Assembly (NCBI GenBank): GCA_964620595.1
Contig: CAZUHP010000011.1
Location: forward strand, 1 to 64,000
Direction: 5' to 3'
Length of the DNA stretch: 64,000 bases
Source: Desulfocarbo sp964620595
Lineage (GTDB): Bacteria; Desulfobacterota; Desulfarculia; Desulfarculales; Desulfarculaceae
The notes under the pieces were generated by a model. The model ran no database searches. It worked only from the letters and a program-made list of their open reading frames with translations, and had not been told where the DNA came from. Position 1 is the stretch's first letter. The number at the start of each line of letters is the position of its first letter. Positions 33,847-41,769 of this stretch are shown piece by piece. Both the position numbers and the translations under genes were made by a program.

Positions 33847-34263
33847 ATGATCAGACGCGGCGGCGCAATGGTGGTTTTGGCCGGCCTGATGCTGGCGGTG
33901 TTCGCCTTTGGCCTGGCCTGGGCCGAGAAGTACGAGACCAAAAGCGGCGAGGTCCAGGACAGCATGGAGCTGAAGTTCCCGGATATCTTCACCCATCCCA
34001 AGCGGGGGCCGGTGACCTTCAGCCACCAGGCCCACCACCAGGACTACGGGGTGAAGTGCCAGCAGTGCCACCACATGTACGAGGACGGCAAGAACGAGTG
34101 GAAACCGGGCGACGAGGTGAACGCCTGCGCCGACTGCCACACCGAGCCCTACAAGAACATCGGCGGAATGCCCAGCCTGCACCAGGCCTTCCACCGCAAC
34201 TGCCTCAACTGCCACAAGGCCACCGACGACGCGCCCAAGGCCTGCGACGAGTGCCACAGTTAG
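33847..34263 (+). CDS. Class III tetraheme cytochrome c3
   Basis: The 138-residue precursor has a Sec signal (cut near AWA-EK) and four heme-binding CxxCH sites: CQQCH, CADCH, CLNCH and CDECH, with further His residues in TFSHQAHH and HQAFH as sixth ligands. This is the type of periplasmic cytochrome c3 that shuttles electrons between hydrogenases or formate dehydrogenases and membrane complexes in sulfate reducers. The ATG at 33847 has GGAGA 9 nt upstream. A perfect hairpin terminator follows. Confidence 0.92.
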   Translation: MIRRGGAMVVLAGLMLAVFAFGLAWAEKYETKSGEVQDSMELKFPDIFTHPKRGPVTFSHQAHHQDYGVKCQQCHHMYEDGKNEWKPGDEVNACADCHTEPYKNIGGMPSLHQAFHRNCLNCHKATDDAPKACDECHS

Positions 34264-34292
34264 GGCCGGCAGCATAGCCCCACCGAGCGGCG

Positions 34293-34323
34293 CGGGCCCG
34301 GGATGCTCTCCCGGGCCCGTTTT
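34293..34323 (+). terminator. Intrinsic terminator after cytochrome c3
   Basis: The 10-bp perfect stem CGGGCCCGGG (34293-34302) / CCCGGGCCCG (34310-34319) has a 7-nt loop and ends in TTTT, 30 bp after the stop. Confidence 0.9.
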
Positions 34324-34344
34324 GCCGGCGCCAGGGCCGGGAGG

Positions 34345-36024
34345 CTAGCCTCCCTCGGCCCACTTCTTTTCCTCCTCCTCCCGCAGCGCCCGGCGGAGCA
34401 CCTTGCCGATCATGCTCTTGGGCAGCTCGGCGCGCACCTCCACCTCCTTGGGCACCATGTAGGCAGACAGGTTCTTCTTGCAGAAGTCGATGATCTCCTG
34501 GGGCTGTATCTCCTGGCCGGCCTTGGCCACCACGTAGGCCTTGATGTACTCGCCCTTGGTGGGGTGGGGCAGGCCCACGGCCACCGCCTCGGCCACCTTG
34601 GGATGCTGGTGCAGCACCTCGTCGATCTCGCTGGGGAACACGTTGAAGCCGCTGACGATGACCAGGTCCTTCTTGCGGTCCACGATGGTCACGAACCCGT
34701 CCTCGTCCATCACCCCGATGTCACCGGTGTACAACCAGCCGTCGCGCAGGGTCTGGGCGGTGAGTTCGGGCTGGTTCAGATAGCCGCTCATCAACTCCGG
34801 ACAGCGGATCACGATCTCGCCGGGCTCGCCGATGGGCATCTCCTTGCCGCCCTGGTCCAGGTCCATGATCTTCCACTCCACGTCCGGAAAGGGAATGCCG
34901 ATGGTGCCCGGCTTCTTGGGCCCCAAGAAGGGGTTGCAGGAGATGGCGGTCACCGCCTCGGTGAGCCCGTAGCCCTCGATCAGCTCGGCGCCGGTGCGTT
35001 TCTGGAACTCCTCCATCACCGCCAGGGGCAGGGGCGCGGCGCCCACGAAGATGCCCCGCAGGGAGGTGAGGTCGTACTGGTCGATGTCGGGCAGCTCCTT
35101 GATGGCGATGAACATGGTGGGCACCCCGGCGAACAGGGTGGGCTTGTACTTGTGCACCGTCTTGACCAGCTCCCGGGCGTTGAAGCGGGGCAGAAGGATG
35201 GTGGTGCCCCCCCGGCTCAGGGGCGTGTTCATGCACACGCTCATGCCGAACCCGTGGAACAGGGGCAAGACGGCCAGGAGCCTGTCATCGGGGCGCACCT
35301 GGCCCCAGGCCGCCACCTGGCTGGCGTTGGCCACCAGGGCCTTGTGGCTCAGCATGATGCCCTTGCTCACCCCGGTGGTGCCGCCGGAGTAGATGAGCGC
35401 GGCCATGTCGCCGGGGTCTATCTCCACCGGGGGTGCCTGGCCGCCCTGGCGCAGGAGGTCCTTGAAGCTCACGGTGCGCGCCTCGGGCTGGATGCATACC
35501 CGGGGCATGCTCTTGTCCAGGCGGCGCTTGAGGGGATAGAGCAGGTTCAGGGGAAAGGGCAGGTAGTCGGCCAGGCTGGTGTACACGATCAGCTCCAGGT
35601 CCAGCTCCGGCTTGATGTTGTTCACCCGCTGGGAAAGCAGGTCCAGGACGATGAGCGCCTTGGCCCCCGAGTCCTGGAACTTGAAGATCAGCTCGCGCTC
35701 CACGTTCAGGGGATTGGCCAGCACCGCGGTGGCCCCCAGGCGCTGCACCGCGTAGAAGGAGATCACGAACTGGGGGCAGTTGGGCATGAGGAGCACCACC
35801 CGGTCGCCCTTTCCCACTCCCCGGGCGGCCAGGGCCCCGGCCAGGCGCTCCACCTGGTCCAGGAGTTGGCCATAGGTGAGTTTGTTGCCCATGAAGATCA
35901 GGGCGGTGCGCTGGAGCGCCTGCCGCGCGGCGCCGGCCATGAAGGAGAAGACATCGACCGGGGGATAATCCAGGGTGTGGGGGACGCCTGGGTCGTAGGA
36001 AGCAAGCCAGGGGCGCTGTGCCAC
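34345..36024 (-). CDS. Long-chain acyl-CoA synthetase (AMP-binding)
   Basis: This 559-residue protein has the adenylate-forming motifs in order: LIYSGGTTGVSKGIMLSH (ATP loop), GYGLTEAV, YTGDIG, DRKKDLVIVSGFNVFPSEID and GKVLRRAL with the catalytic lysine. Length and pattern fit FadD-type ligases that couple a fatty acid to CoA. It is followed upstream on the same strand by a thioesterase gene (85 bp), so both may act on acyl-CoA pools. A short- or medium-chain or aromatic acid is a less likely substrate. Confidence 0.87.
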   Translation of the reverse strand: MAQRPWLASYDPGVPHTLDYPPVDVFSFMAGAARQALQRTALIFMGNKLTYGQLLDQVERLAGALAARGVGKGDRVVLLMPNCPQFVISFYAVQRLGATAVLANPLNVERELIFKFQDSGAKALIVLDLLSQRVNNIKPELDLELIVYTSLADYLPFPLNLLYPLKRRLDKSMPRVCIQPEARTVSFKDLLRQGGQAPPVEIDPGDMAALIYSGGTTGVSKGIMLSHKALVANASQVAAWGQVRPDDRLLAVLPLFHGFGMSVCMNTPLSRGGTTILLPRFNARELVKTVHKYKPTLFAGVPTMFIAIKELPDIDQYDLTSLRGIFVGAAPLPLAVMEEFQKRTGAELIEGYGLTEAVTAISCNPFLGPKKPGTIGIPFPDVEWKIMDLDQGGKEMPIGEPGEIVIRCPELMSGYLNQPELTAQTLRDGWLYTGDIGVMDEDGFVTIVDRKKDLVIVSGFNVFPSEIDEVLHQHPKVAEAVAVGLPHPTKGEYIKAYVVAKAGQEIQPQEIIDFCKKNLSAYMVPKEVEVRAELPKSMIGKVLRRALREEEEKKWAEGG

Positions 36025-36108
36025 TTCGCACCTCCCTGTCTGGTGGGTGGGAGAAACCCGTGCGGTCTAAACTCTGTACAGCAAAGCGGCCCTGGAGCAC
36101 AAATGTTT

Positions 36109-36624
36109 TCAGCGGGCGGCCTGGATCATCTCCCGCCAGCGCATCACCTCGGGGGGTATCTCCGGTCCCTGGCCGCTGTAGCCCAGGGCCTGGGCCACCT
36201 GGGCCGGGGGCACGTTGCCCCGGGGGCCCCGGAACAGGATCCGCACCAGGGCCCGGGCCTTCACCCGGCCCTCCTGCACGAAGCACTGCTCCAGGTAGAA
36301 CCACTTTTCATCCCAGCAGAGCAGGCGGGTGGTGAGTTCGTAGCCCCGGAAGGGGGGCAGGGGCCGGCGGTAGCGGATGGCCGCACTGCCCACCAGGGGC
36401 TGCCAGCGGCTCTTCAGGGCGGGCCGCAACAGGCCGAGCCTGAGGGCCAGGTCCCAGCGGCCCAGGTCCATGAGGGTGAGGTAGCGGCCGTTGTTCAGGT
36501 GCAGGTTGGTGTCGATGTCATTGGGCCAGACCAAGAAACGGATGCGGGAGGTGGCCAGGGGCTCCAGCCGTCGGCCGGCCAGGGCGCGGGCGGTCACCTT
36601 GAGGGTACGCAGCAGGGGATACAT
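36109..36624 (-). CDS. Hotdog-fold acyl-CoA thioesterase-like protein
   Basis: The 171-residue protein resembles the 4HBT/Them6 group of hotdog thioesterases: FLVWPNDIDTNLHLNNGRYLTLMDLGRWDLALRLGL holds the family Asp and helix, followed by ryrrplppfr-type beta strands. It probably hydrolyses an acyl-CoA. It is 85 bp upstream of the acyl-CoA synthetase on the same strand. Confidence 0.75.
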   Translation of the reverse strand: MYPLLRTLKVTARALAGRRLEPLATSRIRFLVWPNDIDTNLHLNNGRYLTLMDLGRWDLALRLGLLRPALKSRWQPLVGSAAIRYRRPLPPFRGYELTTRLLCWDEKWFYLEQCFVQEGRVKARALVRILFRGPRGNVPPAQVAQALGYSGQGPEIPPEVMRWREMIQAAR

Positions 36625-37021
36625 GGGGCTTGTCTCCGAGGTGGGTGCGGGCCCCGGGCCTCATCTTGGCCCGGACGGAGTTAAATTGCAAGGCCGCCCG
36701 CTTCCGCCCAAGGGGGGTTCAGGCGCATCCCCGGCCCGGGCCGCGGTCCTCGTCAGGGGCGGGCGGCAGGGGCTCCTCCCCGGCGCCGCCCAATTTTCGC
36801 CGTATCCAACGAACCAGATCGATTATGAGTCAAAGCACCTCTCCGGCCCTCCCTTGCCGGCCGCCGGAACGGGGCCGGGCTGAAACAACTATATCCTCTT
36901 GGGGTTATAACGCCAAGGGCTTGGTTGGAAGGGGTAGAGGTGTGCTATAGTAGGCGCCAGAGCCGATAGTGCGGGGGGCTGGGGACCATATCCCCCCAAA
37001 AGGTAAGTTGCTTTTTCGATT
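36625..37021. other. Gap without a recognised gene
   Basis: This 397-bp divergent gap contains no supported gene. It has a TATAGT hexamer (36946-36951) preceded at 19 bp by TTGGTT, which may form the promoter of the DotU-SPOR gene, and an AAAAGGTAA stretch (36998-37006) that may act as its ribosome-binding site. The rest shows nothing. Confidence 0.5.
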
Positions 37022-38221
37022 TTGTCATCTCACCCCTTCGAGGCGCGACCCTTGACCCTGTTCGAACTGGCCAGAGAGCTTTTCACCTACCTGGTACGCT
37101 TCCGGGAAAAGGCGTCCACCACTGCCGCCCCGCCCTTGGCCGAGGTGCGCGGCGACTTGCTGGGCATCTTCTCCCGCATGGACAACCACGCCAAGCGCGA
37201 GCCCGTGCTGCAAGAGCCCTATCGCCAGGTGCACTACGCCCTGGTGGCCCTGGCCGACGAGGTGATCCTCACCTCGGGCTGGGAACATGCCACCGCCTGG
37301 CGCCAGGCGCTTCTGGAGGAGCGCTTCTACCACACCAAGGAGGCGGGCCGCAGGTTCTTCGAGCTGGCCAAGGGACTGGACGATGCGCCCCAGGACGTGC
37401 GGGCCATCTTCTACCTGTGTCTGGCCCTGGGCTTCTCCGGCCACTATGCCCCGGCCGATCCCGAGCTGGCCGAGATAAAGGAAGAGCTTCTGGCCCGGCT
37501 GCCCTCCAAGCCGCGCATCATGGACGAGGCCCGCCAGGCCCGCGCCCAGACCGAGCGCCGCCAGCGGGGCTGGCTGTGGAGCTTGGCCGCCTTGGCGGTG
37601 ATAGTGGGCGCGGCCGCCATCGCCTGGAACCAATGGCCCTCGAGCCAGCCCCCCCAGCCCGCGCCGCCGCCCAGGCCGGTGGAAAAGCCCGCCGCCCCGC
37701 CGGCAGCCGCCAGCGAAAAGCCCGGCCCCTCCCGGGCGGTCGCCCCGGCCCCGGCCGCGGAGAAGCCCGCCCCCAAGCCGGAAGCCGCCCCCGCGCCACC
37801 CGCGCCCCCCCCGCCCCCGCCGCCACCCAGCCCGGCTAAACCGGCCACCCCGCCGCCCCCGCCGCCCCCGGCCCCCGCGGCCCGGCCGGCAACCGTGCCG
37901 CCCCAGCCCAGCCCCACCCCGGAGGCCCGGCCGGTGGAAAAGCCCGCCGCCCCGGCTCCCACCAAGGCGGCGTCCCCGGCCAAGGGAAAAGGCTACCGGG
38001 TACGGGTGGGCGTGTACGTGGGTCCCATCCAGTCGGGCCGCCTGGCCGACAAGCTGAAACAGGCCGGTTACCCGGTGCGGGTGGAGAAGCTGGAACGCCC
38101 CGGAGGCAGGACCTTGTTCGTGGTGTCGATCACTCCCCTGTCCAGCCGGGCCGAGGCCGAGCGCGTGCGGGCCGAGATCAAGGACCGGTTCCAGATCGAG
38201 GCGGTGATAAAGAAGAACTAG
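37022..38221 (+). CDS. Orphan DotU/TssL-type protein with C-terminal SPOR domain
   Basis: This 399-residue protein has three parts. Residues about 10-165 match the DotU/IcmH (TssL) cytoplasmic domain (ALVALADEVILTSGWEHATAWRQALLEERFYHT, IFYLCLALGFSGHYAP). A membrane anchor (about 180-200) and a Pro/Ala-rich periplasmic linker of about 110 residues follow. The end (YRVRVGVYVGPIQSGRLADKLKQAGYPV...) is a SPOR peptidoglycan-binding domain. DotU normally works with IcmF in type IV or VI secretion, but no other secretion gene is near. The start TTG at 37022 is uncertain. Confidence 0.75.
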   Translation: MSSHPFEARPLTLFELARELFTYLVRFREKASTTAAPPLAEVRGDLLGIFSRMDNHAKREPVLQEPYRQVHYALVALADEVILTSGWEHATAWRQALLEERFYHTKEAGRRFFELAKGLDDAPQDVRAIFYLCLALGFSGHYAPADPELAEIKEELLARLPSKPRIMDEARQARAQTERRQRGWLWSLAALAVIVGAAAIAWNQWPSSQPPQPAPPPRPVEKPAAPPAAASEKPGPSRAVAPAPAAEKPAPKPEAAPAPPAPPPPPPPPSPAKPATPPPPPPPAPAARPATVPPQPSPTPEARPVEKPAAPAPTKAASPAKGKGYRVRVGVYVGPIQSGRLADKLKQAGYPVRVEKLERPGGRTLFVVSITPLSSRAEAERVRAEIKDRFQIEAVIKKN

Positions 38222-38339
38222 GCTGAGCGCGTCCCGCGCCGCGGCAAGCCCGACCGGCCGCCTGCGTCTTCTCCACCATTGAAACGTATTCTCTCCTCAC
38301 CAGGGCCGGCCCCTGTCATGGTTCCCCTTTGCCATGTGC

Positions 38340-38485
38340 CGCTATCGTTCCCCCGTCGCCGCCCGTCGCCCCCTTCGGCTGCCCCGCTGTTGCTAACTAC
38401 GTCCCCTGCTACCCGTCACTTGCCCCCCGTCGCCCCCCGTCGCCCGCCCCCCGTCGCCCCCGTCGCCCGCCCCCCGTCGCCCAGC
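38340..38485. repeat. C-rich CGTCGCCCC repeat at a convergent junction
   Basis: Units of CCCCGTCGCCC occur from about 38340 to 38485, with a less regular middle. The right part lies within the last codons of the MFS gene on the minus strand, giving its Gly/Arg/Ala/Thr tail. Confidence 0.8.
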
Positions 38486-39630
38486 CAAGGCAGCAGAAAC
38501 ACGCCGCAGAACATGGTCCCGCCCGCCAGGGCGATGCCCAAGTGAAAGGAGGCCCGCTCGCCCAGCCAGCCGATGCCGGCGGGCAGGGCCCCGCCCCCCA
38601 GCACGAAGGCCAAGGGCACCACCACCGACACCGTGAGGTTGCGCAGGGAGGGGTCGCCCAGGCTGGCCAGGGCGGCGAAGCCGGCCGGGAAGAAGCACAC
38701 CGCCACCAGGGGCTGGATGAACAGGGCCACCCACAGCCAGGGCGGGGGACAGAGCCCCAGGGCCACGGTGAAGAGCCCGGTGAGGCCGAACACCCCGGCC
38801 AGGGCCGCGCGGGGACCCAGGCGGTCGCTGGCCCAGCCCGCCAGGAAGGAGGCCCCCACCCCGGCCAGGCGCGAAAAGCCCACCAGCAGGTTGGCCGAGG
38901 CCATGTCCAGGCCGCGCTCGCTGACCAGAAAAAGGGGCAGCATGGTATAGACCCCCAGGCTGCCGCCGATACCCAGGCCGAACAGCACCACCAGCACCCA
39001 GGCCCGGCGGTCCGAGGCCAGGAGCCTGAGGTTGGCCGGGTTGGGCGGCCGGCCCGGGAAGTCGCCGCCCCGGCCCCATCGCCAGAACACCAGGCCCATC
39101 ACCAGGGAGGCCGCACCCAGCCAGCCCAGCACGCCCTGCCAGGAGCCCAGGCGCAGAAGGGCCTCGGCAATGAGGGGGCTGGCAAACAGGGCCAGGTTGG
39201 GCGCCATCTCGTGCACGGCCAGGGCCTTGCCCCAGTGGCGCTGATCCACCAGGCTGGTGAGGGTGGCGATGCCCGAGGGGAGGTAGAGTCCCGCGGCCAG
39301 GCCCAGGGAGAAGCAGCCCGCGTTGAGCAATACCAGGCCCGCGGCCCGGCTCAGGACGATCAGCACCAGGCCCACGGCCAGGGCCGCGATGATGATGGTG
39401 CGGCGGTGGCCCAGGCGGGAGGACACCAGGCCCGAGGCGAACAAGGAGAGGAAGTAGCCCAGGGAGATGTAGAAGAACAGGGCGCCGGACTGGGCGTGGC
39501 TGATGCCCAGGTCCTGCTCCACCACGGGCAACAGGGGAGCCAGGATCACCCGGGCCAGAAAGGAGAGGAAAAAGATGCCCACCAAAAACAGGAGCGGCCA
39601 GACCCACCCCCAGCCTCGCCCCTTGCCCAT
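38416..39630 (-). CDS. MFS transporter with repeat-encoded tail
   Basis: The 404-residue carrier has 12 predicted helices and MFS signatures (SSRLGHRRTIIIAALAVG after helix 2, GWASDRLGPRAALAG after helix 8). Substrate unknown. I chose the ATG at 39630 (MGKGRGWGW), as the upstream extension looks hydrophilic and spurious. The last about 22 residues (GDGGRATGATGGGRRGATGGK) come from the GGGGGCGAC repeat and probably extend past the natural end of the protein. Confidence 0.8.
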   Translation of the reverse strand: MGKGRGWGWVWPLLFLVGIFFLSFLARVILAPLLPVVEQDLGISHAQSGALFFYISLGYFLSLFASGLVSSRLGHRRTIIIAALAVGLVLIVLSRAAGLVLLNAGCFSLGLAAGLYLPSGIATLTSLVDQRHWGKALAVHEMAPNLALFASPLIAEALLRLGSWQGVLGWLGAASLVMGLVFWRWGRGGDFPGRPPNPANLRLLASDRRAWVLVVLFGLGIGGSLGVYTMLPLFLVSERGLDMASANLLVGFSRLAGVGASFLAGWASDRLGPRAALAGVFGLTGLFTVALGLCPPPWLWVALFIQPLVAVCFFPAGFAALASLGDPSLRNLTVSVVVPLAFVLGGGALPAGIGWLGERASFHLGIALAGGTMFCGVFLLPWLGDGGRATGATGGGRRGATGGK

Positions 39631-39884
39631 AGATGTCGCCTGATCCGCCACGTCGCCTCCCCTGGCAAGGGCCCGCCGGTGTTGCCCGCCCTGCCCCATT
39701 ATCCGCCCCTGGCCGCACCCGTCAACCAGGGCGGCCCGCCAAGGCCGCAATCCATGCTTGTCATAGGGGGTAGCCGGCCTTTACTCTGGTTATAGACGTG
39801 TAACTTGGTTGGACGCGCGCGGAGGTGGGCCCTGGTCTTTCGGTCTGGGGTGGTCTTCCGGCCTGCAAGGGAAAGGGAGGTGCC

Positions 39885-40448
39885 ATGGCAGCCAAGAGCA
39901 AGGATTACTTCTCCAGTCTCTACAAAGTGGCCAAGCTAATCAACTCCAGCCTGGAGCCCGAGGAGGTGCTGGACGGCATCGTGCGCGGAGTGGCCAAGGC
40001 CATGCGGGTCAAGGCCTGCGCCCTTCGCCTGGTGGACGCCCAGCACGACGAGCTGAAGATGGGCGCCTATTGGGGGCTCTCCAAGGGCTACCTGCGCAAG
40101 GGCAAGGTGACCGTGTCCGGCAGCCGCCTGGACAAGCGGGCCTTGAAGGGAGAGGTGGTCTACCTGGAGGACGCGCGCACCGACCGCAACTTCCAGTACG
40201 GCGAGCGGGCCAAGGCCGAGGGCATCGTCTCGGTGCTGGTGGTGCCGCTCAAGGTGCAAAACCGGGCCATCGGCGTGCTGCGGGTCTATACCGCCCGCAA
40301 GCGCAACTTCAGCGACCAGGACATCGCCTTCCTGGAGGCGGCGGCCAACCTGAGCGCGATCGCCCTGGACAAGGCGCGCTTGCATAAAGCACTCAAGACA
40401 GACTATGATTTGCTGCTGGCGGATAGAGACCGTATCGACGACAACTGA
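39885..40448 (+). CDS. GAF-domain protein upstream of gap
   Basis: The predicted 187-residue protein is essentially one GAF domain (about 15-165): LINSSLEPEEVLDGIVRGVAKAMRVKACALRLVD at the start, VVYLEDARTDRNFQYGERAKAEGIVSVLVVPL in the middle and the closing helix DIAFLEAAANLSAIALDKARLHK. GAF domains sense small molecules or redox state. GGGAGG lies 5 nt before the ATG at 39885. It is 102 bp upstream of gap and probably shares its transcript, which suggests a link to glycolytic control. Confidence 0.8.
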   Translation: MAAKSKDYFSSLYKVAKLINSSLEPEEVLDGIVRGVAKAMRVKACALRLVDAQHDELKMGAYWGLSKGYLRKGKVTVSGSRLDKRALKGEVVYLEDARTDRNFQYGERAKAEGIVSVLVVPLKVQNRAIGVLRVYTARKRNFSDQDIAFLEAAANLSAIALDKARLHKALKTDYDLLLADRDRIDDN

Positions 40449-40550
40449 AACCGGCCGGGCAACGTCCCGGCCCCTACTCTCAAGCCCGGCCCGCGGGCGC
40501 CGCCAGCCCCAGCGGGTGGCGTGGGCCCACACACCTTTTAGGAGAGGATA

Positions 40551-41564
40551 ATGGTTCGGCTAGGCATCAACGGTTTCGGCCGCATCGGACGACAGGTTCT
40601 CAAGGCGGTCATGGAGCGACACCCCGACACCCTGGAGGTGGTGGCGATCAACGATCTCTACGACGTGGAGACCAATGCCCACCTCTTCAAGTTCGATACC
40701 AACTACGGCCGCTTTCCCGGCGAGGTGAAGGCCAAGAAGGACGCCATCGTGATCGACGGGCACGAAGTGAAGAGCTTCGCCCTGCGCGACCCCGCCCAGA
40801 TTCCCTGGGGGGACATGGGGGTGGAGTTGGTGGTGGAGAGCACCGGCCTGTTCCGCACCGGCCCCCTGGCCAGCGCCCACCTGGAGGCGGGCGCCAAGAA
40901 GGTCATCATCTCCGCCCCGGGCAAGGAGGTGGACCTGACGGTGGTGATGGGTGTGAACCACACCGACTACCGCAAGACCAAGCACCACATCATCTCCAAC
41001 GCCTCCTGCACCACCAACTGCCTGGCCCCGCCGGCCATGGTGGTTCACAAGGCCTTTGGCATCGTCAAGGGGCTGATGACCACGGTGCATTCCTACACCA
41101 ACGACCAGCGCATCCTGGACCTGCCCCACAAGGACCTGCGCCGTGCCCGGGCCGCGGCCATGAACATAATCCCCACCACCACCGGCGCGGCCAAGGCGGT
41201 GGGCGTGGTGATACCGGACCTGGCCGGCCGCTTCGACGGCTGCTCCATGCGGGTGCCCACCCCCACCGTATCGGTGGTGGACTTCACCGCGGTGCTCAAG
41301 AAAAAGACCGACACCAAGGGCCTGCGCGCGGTGCTCAAGAAGGCGGCCCGCAGCGCCCGGCTGAAGGGCATCATGGCGGTGGACGAGGGGCACCTGGTCT
41401 CCATGGACCTGAAGGGCGATCCCCACTCCTCCATCGTGGACCTGGAGTTCACCCAGGTGTTGGGCAAGGATTTGGCCAAGGTGGTGGCCTGGTACGACAA
41501 CGAATGGGCCTACTCCTGCCGGGTGGCCGACCTGGCCGACTTCATGGCCAAGAAGGGTTTTTAA
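40551..41564 (+). CDS. gap: Glyceraldehyde-3-phosphate dehydrogenase
   Basis: The 337-residue protein is a type I phosphorylating GAPDH: INGFGRIGRQVLKA NAD-binding loop at the N-terminus, active site SNASCTTNCLAP with C153, and VVAWYDNEWAYSCRV at the end. It converts glyceraldehyde-3-phosphate to 1,3-bisphosphoglycerate with NAD. AGGAGAGG precedes the ATG. A strong terminator follows, so it is probably co-transcribed only with the GAF gene. Confidence 0.95.
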   Translation: MVRLGINGFGRIGRQVLKAVMERHPDTLEVVAINDLYDVETNAHLFKFDTNYGRFPGEVKAKKDAIVIDGHEVKSFALRDPAQIPWGDMGVELVVESTGLFRTGPLASAHLEAGAKKVIISAPGKEVDLTVVMGVNHTDYRKTKHHIISNASCTTNCLAPPAMVVHKAFGIVKGLMTTVHSYTNDQRILDLPHKDLRRARAAAMNIIPTTTGAAKAVGVVIPDLAGRFDGCSMRVPTPTVSVVDFTAVLKKKTDTKGLRAVLKKAARSARLKGIMAVDEGHLVSMDLKGDPHSSIVDLEFTQVLGKDLAKVVAWYDNEWAYSCRVADLADFMAKKGF

Positions 41565-41591
41565 CCGGGGATACTTCTTAAATAAAATTCT

Positions 41592-41626
41592 GCGGCGGCC
41601 CCTGGTGGGGGCTGCCGCTTTTTTTT
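41592..41626 (+). terminator. Intrinsic terminator after gap
   Basis: GCGGCGGCCCC (41592-41602) pairs with GGGGGCTGCCGC (up to 41618) around a short loop and is followed by eight T. It lies 27 bp after the gap stop. Confidence 0.92.
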
Positions 41627-41656
41627 AGACTAAAACCAAAAAGGGTTGTTTTGGGG

Positions 41657-41684
41657 TTGACGGGAGTGGGCTTTGTGGTATTCT
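41657..41684 (+). promoter_or_regulatory. Sigma-70-type promoter TTGACG-16-TATTCT
   Basis: TTGACG (41657-41662) and TATTCT (41679-41684) lie 16 bp apart, 86 bp before the hcp start, just after the gap terminator. The stretch between the -10 and the ATG is AT-rich and could bind an HcpR-type regulator, but no clear site was identified. Confidence 0.6.
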
Positions 41685-41769
41685 GGTACTTAAATATGGT
41701 TAAACAGAACGGCTGAACCCCGCCAGCCCGACTATTCGAGGAACTACCAAACCACAAGGGAGGCAAGAG

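Noticed and set aside
37022..38221. Part of a type VI secretion locus
   Set aside because: No IcmF, sheath, Hcp-tube, VgrG or ClpV genes are present within the window; the gene named hcp here is the hybrid-cluster protein.
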